Part shown: piece after piece, positions 25,710-34,282 of the stretch
How the letters are laid out: every line of letters begins with the position of its first letter
Position numbering within the stretch: position 1 is the stretch's first letter
From: Pseudomonas orientalis
GTDB taxonomy: Bacteria > Pseudomonadota > Gammaproteobacteria > Pseudomonadales > Pseudomonadaceae
DNA length: 52,616 bases
Reading direction: 5' to 3'
Assembly: GCF_001439815.1 (NCBI RefSeq)
Contig: NZ_JYLM01000018.1
Location: forward strand, 1 to 52,616
Position numbers and translations under genes: made by a program
The notes under the pieces: generated by a model
Told to the model about the DNA's origin: nothing
Database searches by the model: none
What the model saw: the letters and a program-made list of their open reading frames with translations, nothing else

Positions 25710-26135
25710 ATGAATGTTGCTGCATCTCCAAGCCAACTGACCCGCCAGCAAATCCTGCTGGTGGACGACGAAGAAGATGCCCTCATTGAGCTGGCGGAAT
25801 CGCTGGAGGACGAGGGCTTCGTTTGTTTTACCGCCACCTCCGTGACATTCGCCCTGCAGGAACTCACCCTGCACCCCGACATCGCCCTGGTCATTACCGA
25901 CCTGCGCATGCCCGAGGAAAGCGGTATCTCCCTGATCAAGCGCCTGCGCGAACACACCTCTCGCTCCCACCTGCCGGTGATCGTGATGTCCGGCCATGCC
26001 GAGATGGATGACGTCAGCGATATGCTGCGCCTGCAGGTGATGGACTTGTTTCGCAAGCCCATCTACCTCGCACGACTGCTCGATACGCTCAATAGTTTGT
26101 TTCCCTTAGCCGCAGCTAAAAATCTCAAGCTTTAA
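25710..26135 (+). CDS. Stand-alone receiver-domain response regulator
   Basis: 141 residues, a single receiver domain with the acidic pair Asp19-Asp20, phospho-acceptor Asp64 in ITDLRMPEESG, conserved Ser in IVMSGHAE and Lys in FRKPI. No output domain follows. I chose the ATG at 25710 because AGGA lies 7 bases upstream; an in-frame TTG at 25686 is less likely. It begins 31 bases after flp on the same strand, so it is likely co-transcribed. It may be a second target of PprA or a connector; no partner is shown by sequence. Confidence 0.88.
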   Translation: MNVAASPSQLTRQQILLVDDEEDALIELAESLEDEGFVCFTATSVTFALQELTLHPDIALVITDLRMPEESGISLIKRLREHTSRSHLPVIVMSGHAEMDDVSDMLRLQVMDLFRKPIYLARLLDTLNSLFPLAAAKNLKL

Positions 26136-26191
26136 GCGACAAATGGCATTCCCCCTCTGGTAACTCAAAGCCAGCAGCGTGTAGCTGTGGT

Positions 26192-27040
26192 TCAGGCAAT
26201 GGGTTGCCATCTCCCAAGCATATGCTCGATAGCCCCCGCGCCGTTCAATACGAACTCGCCACTTGAGCCGGCGCCGCTGGTCATTAAGGTCACTTCGCCG
26301 GGCAGGCGTACGGGTTTTTTGAATTCAACTTCAATGTCGACATTGGCGAGCGGCAGTTGCTCGCCCATTGCCGCCAGAGTGCGGGCCTTGTTCCACAGCC
26401 CGTGAGCGATGGCCTGGGGGAAGCCGAACAGCTTGGCCGTCGGTGCGCTGAGATGAATCGGGTTGTAATCGCCGGACACGCGGGCGTAGCGGCGGCCGAT
26501 ATCGGCGGGGGCTTTCCAGCGGGACAGTTCGCTGAGGGGCGTGTGCACAGACAACCCATTATCCATGGTCTCGCCCGCAAGCTTCGCACCCCGGCATAAC
26601 ATTGTGCTTTCGGCTTCCCAGAGCAACCCGAGGGCGTCCTCGACCACGGTCACCACATCGAAGGTCGCGCCTTTGGCGTGCGGCTTGAGATTGCACGTAT
26701 ACACGCCGACGGTCAGCTCGTTCACACTGCCCAGGGGCCGATGGATTCGGATGCGGTTGCTCAGGTGGATCAGCCCCAGCAACGGGAATGCAAACGCCTT
26801 GTCGGTCAGCAGTTGCATCTGCAGGCCGAACGCCAGGATATGCGGATAGGTCGGCGGCAACATCGGGCTGTCGGCAAACCCGCAGACCTTGCGGTACGCC
26901 GCGACAGCCTTGGGATCGACCCGCACCTGGCAGCGCAAGCCGTGTTCGGGCAGTGCGCTGCCGGTGATCTTGCGCTTGAGCGCCGCACGCCAGTACAGCG
27001 GTGGTAGAAACGGCGTGCTGTCCAACGTCTGCCATTGCAT
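26192..27040 (-). CDS. MaoC-like (R)-hydratase/dehydratase
   Basis: 282 residues beginning MQWQTLDSTPFLPP. The C-terminal half has the hot-dog hydratase-2 motif YARVSGDYNPIHLS with the catalytic Asp/His, followed by FPQAIAHGLW. The N-terminal half looks like a degenerate second hot-dog domain. It likely hydrates enoyl-CoA or acts in acyl-chain metabolism with the reductase just upstream: only 2 bases separate it from the fabG stop. The ATG at 27040 is preceded by GGGAG. Confidence 0.85.
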   Translation of the reverse strand: MQWQTLDSTPFLPPLYWRAALKRKITGSALPEHGLRCQVRVDPKAVAAYRKVCGFADSPMLPPTYPHILAFGLQMQLLTDKAFAFPLLGLIHLSNRIRIHRPLGSVNELTVGVYTCNLKPHAKGATFDVVTVVEDALGLLWEAESTMLCRGAKLAGETMDNGLSVHTPLSELSRWKAPADIGRRYARVSGDYNPIHLSAPTAKLFGFPQAIAHGLWNKARTLAAMGEQLPLANVDIEVEFKKPVRLPGEVTLMTSGAGSSGEFVLNGAGAIEHMLGRWQPIA

Positions 27041-27042
27041 AG

Positions 27043-28395
27043 TCACGCTCCCAGAAGACTTTGCCCACACACCCGCAGCGCCTGGCCGCTGACGGCCCCC
27101 GAGCCCGGCTGGCTCAGCCAGGCCACGGCTTCGGCGACGTCCTGCGGCACGCCGCCTTGACCCAGCGAACTCATGCGCCGCCCGGCCTCGCGCAGGGCAA
27201 ACGGGATATGCGCGGTCATTTGGGTTTCGATAAAACCGGGCGCGACGGCATTGATGCTGATCCCACGGGTTTTCAGCAGCGGTGCCCATGCCTGGGCCAA
27301 GCCGATCAACCCGGCCTTGCTTGCGGCATAGTTGGTTTGCCCGCGATTGCCGGCAATGCCACTGATGGAGGCCAGCAGCACTACGCGGGCATTGTCGTGC
27401 AGGGTGCCGCTGTCGAGCAGTGCCTGGGTCAGCACCTGCGGTGCGTTGAGATTGACCGCCAGCACGGCGTCCCAGTATTCCGGGGTCATGTTGGCCAGGG
27501 TCTTGTCACGGGTGATACCGGCGTTGTGCACCAGAATATCGAGGCCGTCGGGCAGGTGTTCGATCAACCGGGCGGCGGCGTCTTCGGCGCAGATATCCAG
27601 CGTGAGGGTCTGCGCGTTCAAGCGTGCCGCCAGGGCGTCGAGGTCGGCCTTGGCTTGGGGCACATCCAACAGGGTCACCTCGGCGCCGTCGCGCACCAGG
27701 GTTTCGGCGATGGAGGCGCCAATACCCCGGGCTGCGCCGGTCACCAGCGCCCTGCGCCCGGCCAGCGGGCGGGTCCAGTCTTCAACCGGCGTGGCGCAGG
27801 CTTCCAGGCGAATCACTTGCCCAGAGATATAGGCACTCTTGGGGGACAGGAAAAACCGCAACGCGCCTTCCAGCTGGTCCTCGGCACCGTCGCCCACGTA
27901 CAGCAACTGCAGCACACCGCCGCTGCGCAGCTCCTTGGCCAGGGAGCGGCTGAACCCTTCCAGGGCGCGCTGGGCGCTGGCGGCGAACGGGTCGCTGAGG
28001 CTTTCCGGCGCGCGGCCAAGAATCACCAGGTGTGCGCTGTGAGCGAGGTTTTTCAGCAAGGGCTGGAAAAATTCGCGCAACTGCTTGAGCTGGTCGGTGT
28101 GTTGCAATTCACTGGCGTCGAACACCACGGCTTTGAGTTTGGGACCGTGCCCGGGAATCCACGCCGGCGCGTCCAGCGTTTGGGCACCATAGCTGTACAG
28201 CGCATCGGTGAGTTTGTTGGCAAACGGCAGGACCTTGCTCGCCAGCGCGCCGCCGCCCAGCAGCAGCGCCCCTTCCACCGGGCGCAGGCGCCCGGCTTGC
28301 CAGCGTTCCAGGCGTACCGGTGACGGCAGGCCAAGGGCGGCGACCAGGCGATGGCCGAGGCTGGAGTTGGCGAAGTCGATATAACGGTCAGACAT
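27043..28395 (-). CDS. FabG4-type 3-oxoacyl reductase (high-molecular-weight SDR)
   Basis: 450 residues. An N-terminal flavodoxin-like domain (about 1-205) precedes a classical SDR domain with the NAD(P) motif TGAARGIG, the NAG motif (VHNAGITRDK), catalytic Ser in LASISG and Tyr-Lys in YAASK. The length and two-domain build match the FabG4 class of mycobacteria, which reduces 3-oxoacyl-CoA. It shares an operon with the MaoC gene and diverges from the thiolase gene 105 bases away, so the three probably act on the same acyl-CoA intermediates. Confidence 0.88.
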   Translation of the reverse strand: MSDRYIDFANSSLGHRLVAALGLPSPVRLERWQAGRLRPVEGALLLGGGALASKVLPFANKLTDALYSYGAQTLDAPAWIPGHGPKLKAVVFDASELQHTDQLKQLREFFQPLLKNLAHSAHLVILGRAPESLSDPFAASAQRALEGFSRSLAKELRSGGVLQLLYVGDGAEDQLEGALRFFLSPKSAYISGQVIRLEACATPVEDWTRPLAGRRALVTGAARGIGASIAETLVRDGAEVTLLDVPQAKADLDALAARLNAQTLTLDICAEDAAARLIEHLPDGLDILVHNAGITRDKTLANMTPEYWDAVLAVNLNAPQVLTQALLDSGTLHDNARVVLLASISGIAGNRGQTNYAASKAGLIGLAQAWAPLLKTRGISINAVAPGFIETQMTAHIPFALREAGRRMSSLGQGGVPQDVAEAVAWLSQPGSGAVSGQALRVCGQSLLGA

Positions 28396-28500
28396 GGAAC
28401 GCTCTCCGAAGACTGGGGTTCAAAGGGTTGACCATCCCAGGGTAGCAGTCGTTCGACTAGGCTCAGTGATCAAGCCCATAACAGACAGAGGCAGCTTTCC

Positions 28501-29778
28501 ATGACTCAATTGCGCCGTGTGGCGATCATTGGCGGTAATCGCATTCCCTTCGCCCGCTCCAACGGCCCCTACGCCACGGCCAGTAACCAGGCGATGCTCA
28601 CCGCCGCTCTGGAAGGCCTGATCGAACGTTTCAACCTGCACGGCCTGCGCATCGGTGAAGTGGCGGCCGGCGCGGTGCTCAAGCATTCCCGCGACTTCAA
28701 CCTCACCCGCGAATGCGTGCTGGGCTCGCGCCTGTCGCCACAAACCCCGGCCTACGACGTGCAGCAGGCCTGCGGCACCGGGCTGGAGGCGGCCTTGCTG
28801 GTGGCCAACAAGATTGCCCTGGGCCAGATCGAATGCGGCATTGCCGGTGGGGTGGACACCACTTCCGATGCGCCGATCGGGGTGAATGAAGGCTTGCGCA
28901 ACCTGTTGCTGCAAGCCAACCGCAGCAAGTCCATGGCGGATAAGCTTAAAATCCTGTTACAACTTCGTCCGCATCACCTCAAGCCCCAGCTGCCGCGCAA
29001 CGGTGAACCGCGCACCGGGTTATCGATGGGCCAGCACTGCGAGCTGATGGCGCAGACCTGGCAGATCCCCCGCGCCGAGCAGGACAAACTGGCACTTGAG
29101 AGCCACCAGAAAATGGCCGCCGCCTACGCCGAAGGCTGGCACAACGATTTGCTCACGCCGTTTCTGGGCCTTACCCGCGACAACAACCTGCGCCCCGACC
29201 TGAGCCTGGAAAAGCTCGCCGCGCTCAAGCCCGCGTTCGAACGCAGCGAAAAGGGCACGCTCACCGCCGGCAACTCCACACCGCTGACCGACGGCGCATC
29301 ATTGGTGCTGCTGGGCAGCGAGGCCTGGGCCAGGGAGCGCGGCTTGCCGATCCTCGCCTACCTGCGCGATGGCGAAGCGGCGGCGGTGGATTTCGTCAAC
29401 GGTGCCGAAGGCCTGCTGATGGCGCCGGTGTACGCCGTACCGCGTCTGTTGGCGAGGAATGGCCTGACGCTGCAGGACTTCGATTACTACGAGATCCACG
29501 AAGCCTTCGCCGCTCAGGTGTTGTGCACGCTCAAGGCCTGGGAAGACGCCGATTACTGCAAAACGCGCCTGGGCCTGGAGGCGCCGCTGGGCGCCATCGA
29601 CCGCAGCCGTCTGAACGTCAAGGGCAGTTCACTGGCCGCCGGGCATCCATTTGCCGCAACCGGTGGGCGCATTGTCGCCAACCTGGCCAAGTTGCTGGAG
29701 GCGGCGGGCAAAGGGCGTGGCTTGATTTCGATCTGTGCGGCGGGGGGCCAGGGTGTGACGGCGATTATTGAACGATGA
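28501..29778 (+). CDS. Acetyl-CoA C-acyltransferase (thiolase, FadI-like)
   Basis: 425-residue thiolase. The acyl-binding Cys91 lies in QQACGTGLEAA. The C-terminal motifs EIHEAFAAQ, GHPFAATGGR and CAAGGQG carry the remaining catalytic His and Cys. The length matches FadI-type enzymes. A typical AGAGG is 9 bases before the ATG. It is divergent from fabG4/maoC, a grouping also known in P. aeruginosa (PA4785/PA4786). Whether it works in degradation or synthesis is open. Confidence 0.92.
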   Translation: MTQLRRVAIIGGNRIPFARSNGPYATASNQAMLTAALEGLIERFNLHGLRIGEVAAGAVLKHSRDFNLTRECVLGSRLSPQTPAYDVQQACGTGLEAALLVANKIALGQIECGIAGGVDTTSDAPIGVNEGLRNLLLQANRSKSMADKLKILLQLRPHHLKPQLPRNGEPRTGLSMGQHCELMAQTWQIPRAEQDKLALESHQKMAAAYAEGWHNDLLTPFLGLTRDNNLRPDLSLEKLAALKPAFERSEKGTLTAGNSTPLTDGASLVLLGSEAWARERGLPILAYLRDGEAAAVDFVNGAEGLLMAPVYAVPRLLARNGLTLQDFDYYEIHEAFAAQVLCTLKAWEDADYCKTRLGLEAPLGAIDRSRLNVKGSSLAAGHPFAATGGRIVANLAKLLEAAGKGRGLISICAAGGQGVTAIIER

Positions 29779-29801
29779 ACGAGGCTTGACGAATCCCCCT
29801 T

Positions 29802-29899
29802 GCAGGAGCGAGCTTGCTCGCCAAAGATGTCACGGATAACGCGTGCATCCTGGATAAACGCGTTGCCTTTGAGTTCTTCGCGAGCAAGCTCGCTCCTGC
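29802..29899 (-). repeat. 98-bp REPIN, GTAGGAG family, copy 3
   Basis: Ends are GCAGGAG and CTCCTGC instead of GTAGGAG/CTCCTAC. The loop, read on the minus strand, matches the other copies (GGCAACGCGTTTATCCAGGA). It lies between the thiolase and RIO kinase genes. Confidence 0.9.
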
Positions 29900-29994
29900 A
29901 GGAAATTGCGGTAGCCTCTCCCTCCAACGAGTGGATTGCCGTATAACGAGTGCCACACGCGTGTTTGGTAATACAGGACCCACAATAAAAGCTG

Positions 29995-30891
29995 ATGAAG
30001 ACTCCTAAACGCATTGAACCCCTGATCGAAGACGGTCTGGTCGACGAAGTGCTGCGCCCACTCATGAGTGGTAAAGAAGCAGCTGTTTATGTGGTGCGCT
30101 GCGGCAACGAATTGCGTTGCGCCAAGGTTTACAAGGAGGCGAATAAACGAAGTTTTCGTCAGGCGTCCGAATACCAGGAAGGCCGCAAGGTCCGTAACAG
30201 CCGCCAGGCCCGGGCCATGGCCAAAGGCTCCAAGTTCGGCAAGAAAGAAACCGAGGATGCCTGGCAGAACGCCGAAGTGGCGGCGTTGTTCCGCCTGGCC
30301 GGAGCGGGCGTTCGCGTGCCCAAGCCGTACGACTTCCTTGAAGGCGTGCTGTTGATGGAACTGGTGGCCGATGAGTACGGCGATGCGGCGCCGCGCCTGA
30401 ACGACGTGACGCTGGAGCCGGACCAGGCGCGCGAATACCACGCCTTCCTGATTTCCCAGATCGTACTGATGCTGTGTACCGGGCTGGTGCACGGTGACCT
30501 GTCCGAGTTCAACGTACTGCTCACGCCAACGGGTCCTGTGATCATCGACCTGCCCCAGGCGGTGGATGCGGCGGGCAACAACCACGCATTCAACATGCTG
30601 GAGCGGGACGTGGGCAACATGGCTTCCTACTTCGGGCGCTTTGCCCCGGAACTGAAGAAGACCAAGTACGCCAAGGAAATGTGGGCGCTGTACGAAGCCG
30701 GCACCTTGCACCCAGCCAGCATCCTCACCGGTGAGTTCGACGAGCCGGAAGAACTGGCGGACGTGGGCGGTGTGATCCGCGAGATCGAAGCGGCGCGGCT
30801 GGACGAAGAGCGCAAGCAAGCGATTCGTGCGGCGGATGATGCGCCAACGGCCAAGACGGCAGAAGAACCGCCGCCGCCCTGGATGCAGTGA
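29995..30891 (+). CDS. RIO1-type serine protein kinase
   Basis: 298 residues. Subdomains of the RIO family are visible: the loop SGKEAAVYVV, a catalytic Lys in RCAKVYK, the catalytic loop VHGDLSEFNVLL with its Asp and Asn, and the metal-binding IIDLPQAVD. The N-terminal part and a Glu/Pro-rich tail are variable. Bacterial RIO proteins are known, but their targets are poorly understood. It seems monocistronic, flanked by REPINs on both sides. Confidence 0.92.
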   Translation: MKTPKRIEPLIEDGLVDEVLRPLMSGKEAAVYVVRCGNELRCAKVYKEANKRSFRQASEYQEGRKVRNSRQARAMAKGSKFGKKETEDAWQNAEVAALFRLAGAGVRVPKPYDFLEGVLLMELVADEYGDAAPRLNDVTLEPDQAREYHAFLISQIVLMLCTGLVHGDLSEFNVLLTPTGPVIIDLPQAVDAAGNNHAFNMLERDVGNMASYFGRFAPELKKTKYAKEMWALYEAGTLHPASILTGEFDEPEELADVGGVIREIEAARLDEERKQAIRAADDAPTAKTAEEPPPPWMQ

Positions 30892-30916
30892 ACTTCGGGT
30901 AGATGAAGATCAACAT

Positions 30917-31074
30917 GTGGGAGGGGCTTGCCCCCGATGGCGGATTGTAGGAGCGAGCTTGCTCGCGAAAAACTCACAGGCACCGCGTTCATTCAGGAAG
31001 CACGCGTTATCGTTGACGTTTTTCGCGAGCAAGCTCGCTCCTACAGACCGGTATTAGGGCCAGCCCCCTCGCAC
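30917..31074. repeat. GTGGGAGG-family REPIN with a 98-bp REPIN in its loop
   Basis: Outer arms are GTGGGAGGGGCTTGCCCCCG at 30917 and CCAGCCCCCTCGCAC ending at 31074. The inner 98-bp element occupies 30947-31044. Without it the outer REPIN would be about 60 bases. The nesting shows that the GTAGGAG element arrived later. Confidence 0.8.
30947..31044 (+). repeat. 98-bp REPIN, GTAGGAG family, copy 4
   Basis: Identical to the copy at 10704-10801 except for one base (GTTGACG instead of GTCGACG), in the same orientation. Both are nested in GTGGGAGG-type REP sequence. Confidence 0.93.
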
Positions 31075-31095
31075 ATGGGTTTTGTGTGCAGCCAC

Positions 31096-31497
31096 TCAGG
31101 TGCAGCGCTTGCCTGACGCCAATTCCTTGAGAATCGGGCAATCCGGCCGATGGTCGCCGTGGCAGTGTTCGACCAGGTCCTGCAACGTGTCGCGCAGTTG
31201 CTCAAACTCGCGGATCTTCTGATTCAGCTCATCGATATGCTGGCGTGCCAGGGCTTTCACGTCGGCGCTGGCGCGCTGGCGGTCCTGCCACAAGGTCAGC
31301 AGCTTGCCGACTTCTTCCAGTGAAAACCCCAGGTCCCGCGAGCGTTTGATAAAGGCCAGGGTGTGCAGATCGTCGGCGCCGTAGAGGCGATAGCCACTCT
31401 CGCTGCGATGGGCTGCCTTGAGCAGGCCGATGGATTCGTAGTAGCGAATCATCTTCGCGCTCAGCCCGCTTTGGCGAGCGGCTTGGCCGATATTCAT
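31096..31497 (-). CDS. cueR: Copper-responsive MerR-family regulator CueR
   Basis: 133 residues. The N-terminal winged helix reads MNIGQAARQSGLSAKMIRYYESIGLL, followed by a coiled dimer helix. The metal-binding loop has Cys112 and Cys120 (CHGDHRPDC), the same positions as in E. coli CueR, which bind Cu(I) with extreme affinity. The start overlaps the copA stop by 4 bases, so it is the second gene of the copA operon. CueR-type boxes are present before copA and copZ (separate entries). Confidence 0.95.
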   Translation of the reverse strand: MNIGQAARQSGLSAKMIRYYESIGLLKAAHRSESGYRLYGADDLHTLAFIKRSRDLGFSLEEVGKLLTLWQDRQRASADVKALARQHIDELNQKIREFEQLRDTLQDLVEHCHGDHRPDCPILKELASGKRCT

Positions 31498-33686
31498 GGG
31501 TGTTGATCCTCCAGGTCCTTGGGTTTCCAGGTTTTGAGCAGCAACGCATTGCTCACCACACTGACGCTGGACAACGCCATCGCGGCGCCTGCCAGCACCG
31601 GGTTGAGCAGGCCGAAGGCCGCCAGTGGAATGCCGATCAAGTTATACACAAAGGCCCAGAACAGGTTCTGGCGGATTTTTGCGTAGGTCTTGCGGCTGAT
31701 CTCAAGGGCCGCCGGCACCAGGCGCGGGTCGCCGCGCATCAGGGTGATGCCGGCGGCGTGCATGGCCACGTCGGTGCCGCCGCCCATGGCGATGCCGATA
31801 TCGGCCGCGGCCAGGGCCGGTGCGTCGTTGATGCCGTCGCCGACCATGGCCACCACGCCGGTTTTCTTCAGCGCGGTCACGGTGGCGGCTTTGTCGGCGG
31901 GCAGCACTTCGGCGTGTACATCGTCGATGCCCAGCGCCTCTGCGACCACCCGCGCGCTGCCGCGGTTATCGCCGGTGAGCAGGTGGCTGCTGATGTGCTG
32001 CGCCTTGAGTTGCTGCACGGCGTGCAGTGCGCCAGGCTTGAGCGTGTCGCCAAACGCGAACAGCCCCAGCACGCGCGGATGTGCGCCTTGTTCGATCAGC
32101 CAGGACAGGGTGCGGCCTTCGGCTTCCCACGCCGTCGCACGCTGACTCAACGAGCCGGCGCCAAGGCCGGTTTCCTCCAGCAGACGCCGATTGCCCAGGG
32201 CCAGTTGCCGCCCGTCAAGGGTGCCGGCGATACCGCGTCCGGTCAGGGACTGGCTGGTACTCACATCGGCCAGCTTCAGCCCTTGCTCGTCACAGGCATC
32301 CAAAACAGCCTTGGCCAGCGGATGCTCGCTGCCACGCTGCAGGGCTCCCGCCTGTTGCAGCATCAGCGACACGTTGCCATCCACCGCCGCCAAATGGGCG
32401 ATTTTCGGCGCGCCCGAGGTCAGGGTGCCGGTCTTGTCGAATACCACGGCGCTGACCGCGTGGGCATGCTCCAGCGCCTCGGCATCCTTGATCAGAATGC
32501 CGTGGCGCGCGGCGACGCCGGTGCCGGCCATGATTGCCGTCGGCGTCGCCAGGCCCAGGGCGCACGGGCAGGCGATCACCAGTACCGCCACCGCGTTGAT
32601 GATCGCGCTCTCCAGGGGCGCGCCGTACAGCCACCAGCCCGCCAGGGTGAGCAACGCCACTACCAGCACCGTCGGCACGAATACCTGGCTGACTTTATCC
32701 ACCAGTTTCTGGATCGGTGCCTTGGCGGCCTGGGCGTCCTCGACCAGGCGGATGATCCGGGCCAATACGCTTTCCGCGCCCAGGGCCTGGGTACGCACCA
32801 GCAGGCGACCTTCGCCGTTGATCGCGCCGCCGGTGACCCGGTCGCCCGGTTGTTTCGGCACCGGCAGGCTTTCGCCGCTGATCAGCGCTTCATCGGCATG
32901 GCTTTGGCCATCGACGACCTCGCCATCCACCGGGAAGCGTTCGCCGGGCTTGACCATGACCAGGTCACCGAGCTTGAGCGCGGTGATGGCGATCTCTTCT
33001 TCACGGCCCTCCAGCACGCGCACCGCCCGCTCGGGGCGCAAGGCTTCGAGGGCGCGAATGGCGCCGGCGGTCTGGCGCTTGGCGCGGCTCTCCAGGTATT
33101 TGCCCAACAACACCAGTGCGATCACCACGGCCGAGGCTTCGAAATACAAATGCGGAGCGGGCCGGGTGAGCCATTGATAGACGCTCAGGCCGTAACCGGC
33201 ACTGGTGCCGATCGCCACCAGCAGGTCCATATTGCCCGCGCCGGCGCGCACGGCTTTCCAGGCGGCACGGTAAAAGCGCGCACCCAGGATGAATTGTACC
33301 GGCGTGGCCAGGGCGAACTGCACCCAGGCGGGAAGCATCCAGTGCAGGCCAAAGGGTTCGACCAGCATCGGCAGCACCAGGGGCAACGCCAGCACGATCG
33401 CCAGCATCAGCGCCCAGCGTTCGCGATGCAGGCGCCGGGCTTGATCGGCCTGGGTGATGGTTTCAGCCTGGGGCAGGGTGGCGGTGTAGCCGGCTTTGTC
33501 GACGGCGGCGATCAGGACGCCGGGGTCCATCTGGCCGAGTACTTCAATGTGGGCACGTTCGTTGGCCAGGTTGACGCTGACGCGCTGCACCCCCGGCACT
33601 TTGCCCAGCGCACGCTCCACACGGCCGGCGCAACTGGCGCAGGTCATGCCGCCGATGGGCAGGTCAAAGGTGATGGTTCCATTCAT
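31494..33686 (-). CDS. copA: Cu(I)-exporting P1B-type ATPase CopA/CueA
   Basis: 730-residue pump that exports Cu(I) from the cytoplasm. One N-terminal heavy-metal-associated domain carries MTCASC (Cys16, Cys19). The membrane CPC motif is at 373-375, and the phosphorylated Asp417 is in DKTGTLT. A GDGINDAPAL hinge lies further on. E. coli CopA has two metal-binding domains; this one has only one, which fits a setting with the separate chaperone CopZ nearby. GGAGG lies 8 bases before the ATG. Confidence 0.95.
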   Translation of the reverse strand: MNGTITFDLPIGGMTCASCAGRVERALGKVPGVQRVSVNLANERAHIEVLGQMDPGVLIAAVDKAGYTATLPQAETITQADQARRLHRERWALMLAIVLALPLVLPMLVEPFGLHWMLPAWVQFALATPVQFILGARFYRAAWKAVRAGAGNMDLLVAIGTSAGYGLSVYQWLTRPAPHLYFEASAVVIALVLLGKYLESRAKRQTAGAIRALEALRPERAVRVLEGREEEIAITALKLGDLVMVKPGERFPVDGEVVDGQSHADEALISGESLPVPKQPGDRVTGGAINGEGRLLVRTQALGAESVLARIIRLVEDAQAAKAPIQKLVDKVSQVFVPTVLVVALLTLAGWWLYGAPLESAIINAVAVLVIACPCALGLATPTAIMAGTGVAARHGILIKDAEALEHAHAVSAVVFDKTGTLTSGAPKIAHLAAVDGNVSLMLQQAGALQRGSEHPLAKAVLDACDEQGLKLADVSTSQSLTGRGIAGTLDGRQLALGNRRLLEETGLGAGSLSQRATAWEAEGRTLSWLIEQGAHPRVLGLFAFGDTLKPGALHAVQQLKAQHISSHLLTGDNRGSARVVAEALGIDDVHAEVLPADKAATVTALKKTGVVAMVGDGINDAPALAAADIGIAMGGGTDVAMHAAGITLMRGDPRLVPAALEISRKTYAKIRQNLFWAFVYNLIGIPLAAFGLLNPVLAGAAMALSSVSVVSNALLLKTWKPKDLEDQHP

Positions 33687-33719
33687 GGGGCAATCCTCCG
33701 CAAGACAATGCCCCTAGCA

Positions 33720-33746
33720 TCAACCTTGACCTGTGGGTAAGGTCAA
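33720..33746 (-). promoter_or_regulatory. CueR-type operator/promoter of copA
   Basis: On the minus strand TTGACCTT, 11 bases, then AAGGTTGA. CueR promoters, such as E. coli copA, have TTGACCTT-N11-AAGG with a long spacer between -35 and -10. The spacing here is identical. It lies about 35 bases before the copA start. Confidence 0.85.
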
Positions 33747-33764
33747 GCGTCTTGATTTACCGGC

Positions 33765-34136
33765 TTAATAGCCCAGCTCGGCGGCTTTGAGGTACATGCC
33801 GTCCGGACCTTGGGCGATACGCAGCTTGCGCACGTCACCGGCCTTGAGCGTGATGTTCTGCGCGGGCGGGGCGAGCAAGCCGGGCAGGCATCCCGGCGAT
33901 TGCCCCGGCAACAGTTTCAGACGCAGTGACACATTGCCGGCAGGCAGGTTGAATGAAGTGGACTCCTCCTGAAACAGGCGGCCGGCCAGTTGATCCTGGA
34001 TGTACAGGCCGATTTCACAGGTGGTCGGCACTTCCAGGCGCTCGCGGGAAATGATCAGCACCGCATAGTCTTCAGCGGCGGGCGCAACAGCAGAAAAACT
34101 CATCAGGCCGGCAAGGGCAAAAAACGACCAGCGCAT
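33765..34136 (-). CDS. Exported protein of unknown function in the copper cluster
   Basis: 123 residues. A signal peptide (MRWSFFALAGLMSFSAVAPA) is followed by a mature domain with two cysteines (TTCEIG and PGCLPG) and mostly beta-type sequence. The ATG at 34136 has GGAG 8 bases upstream; the longer open frame adds 42 unlikely residues. It lies upstream of the copA promoter on the same strand and diverges from copZ, so a link to copper handling is plausible but not shown. No known domain recognised. Confidence 0.7.
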   Translation of the reverse strand: MRWSFFALAGLMSFSAVAPAAEDYAVLIISRERLEVPTTCEIGLYIQDQLAGRLFQEESTSFNLPAGNVSLRLKLLPGQSPGCLPGLLAPPAQNITLKAGDVRKLRIAQGPDGMYLKAAELGY

Positions 34137-34222
34137 GGCGAATGCTCCGTGGGTCACATCGATAAAGTTGAAGCTTGGCCGACGTCGCCGTCGAATACCA
34201 GCCCGGCCGTTTTTTTTGAAAC

Positions 34223-34249
34223 TTGACCTTGCCATCATGGCAAGGTCGA
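34223..34249 (+). promoter_or_regulatory. CueR-type operator/promoter of copZ
   Basis: TTGACCTT, 11 bases, AAGGTCGA. The core is an almost perfect palindrome: GACCTTGCCAT and ATGGCAAGGTC around one central base. Same CCTT-N11-AAGG spacing as at copA. It lies 34 bases before copZ. Confidence 0.88.
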
Positions 34250-34282
34250 GACTGGGTTCCACCTCATCAAAGGAGTCATGTC

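Noticed and set aside
26136..26191. Terminator between the receiver gene and the MaoC gene
   Set aside because: No convincing hairpin with a T-run could be found in these 56 bases.
31500..33740. 746-codon plus-strand frame opposite copA
   Set aside because: Antisense shadow; CPC and DKTGTLT motifs prove the minus-strand reading.
34223..34282. Longer start for copZ within the CueR operator
   Set aside because: The frame would begin inside the -35 region of its own promoter; the ATG at 34283 has a proper ribosome-binding site and begins the domain.
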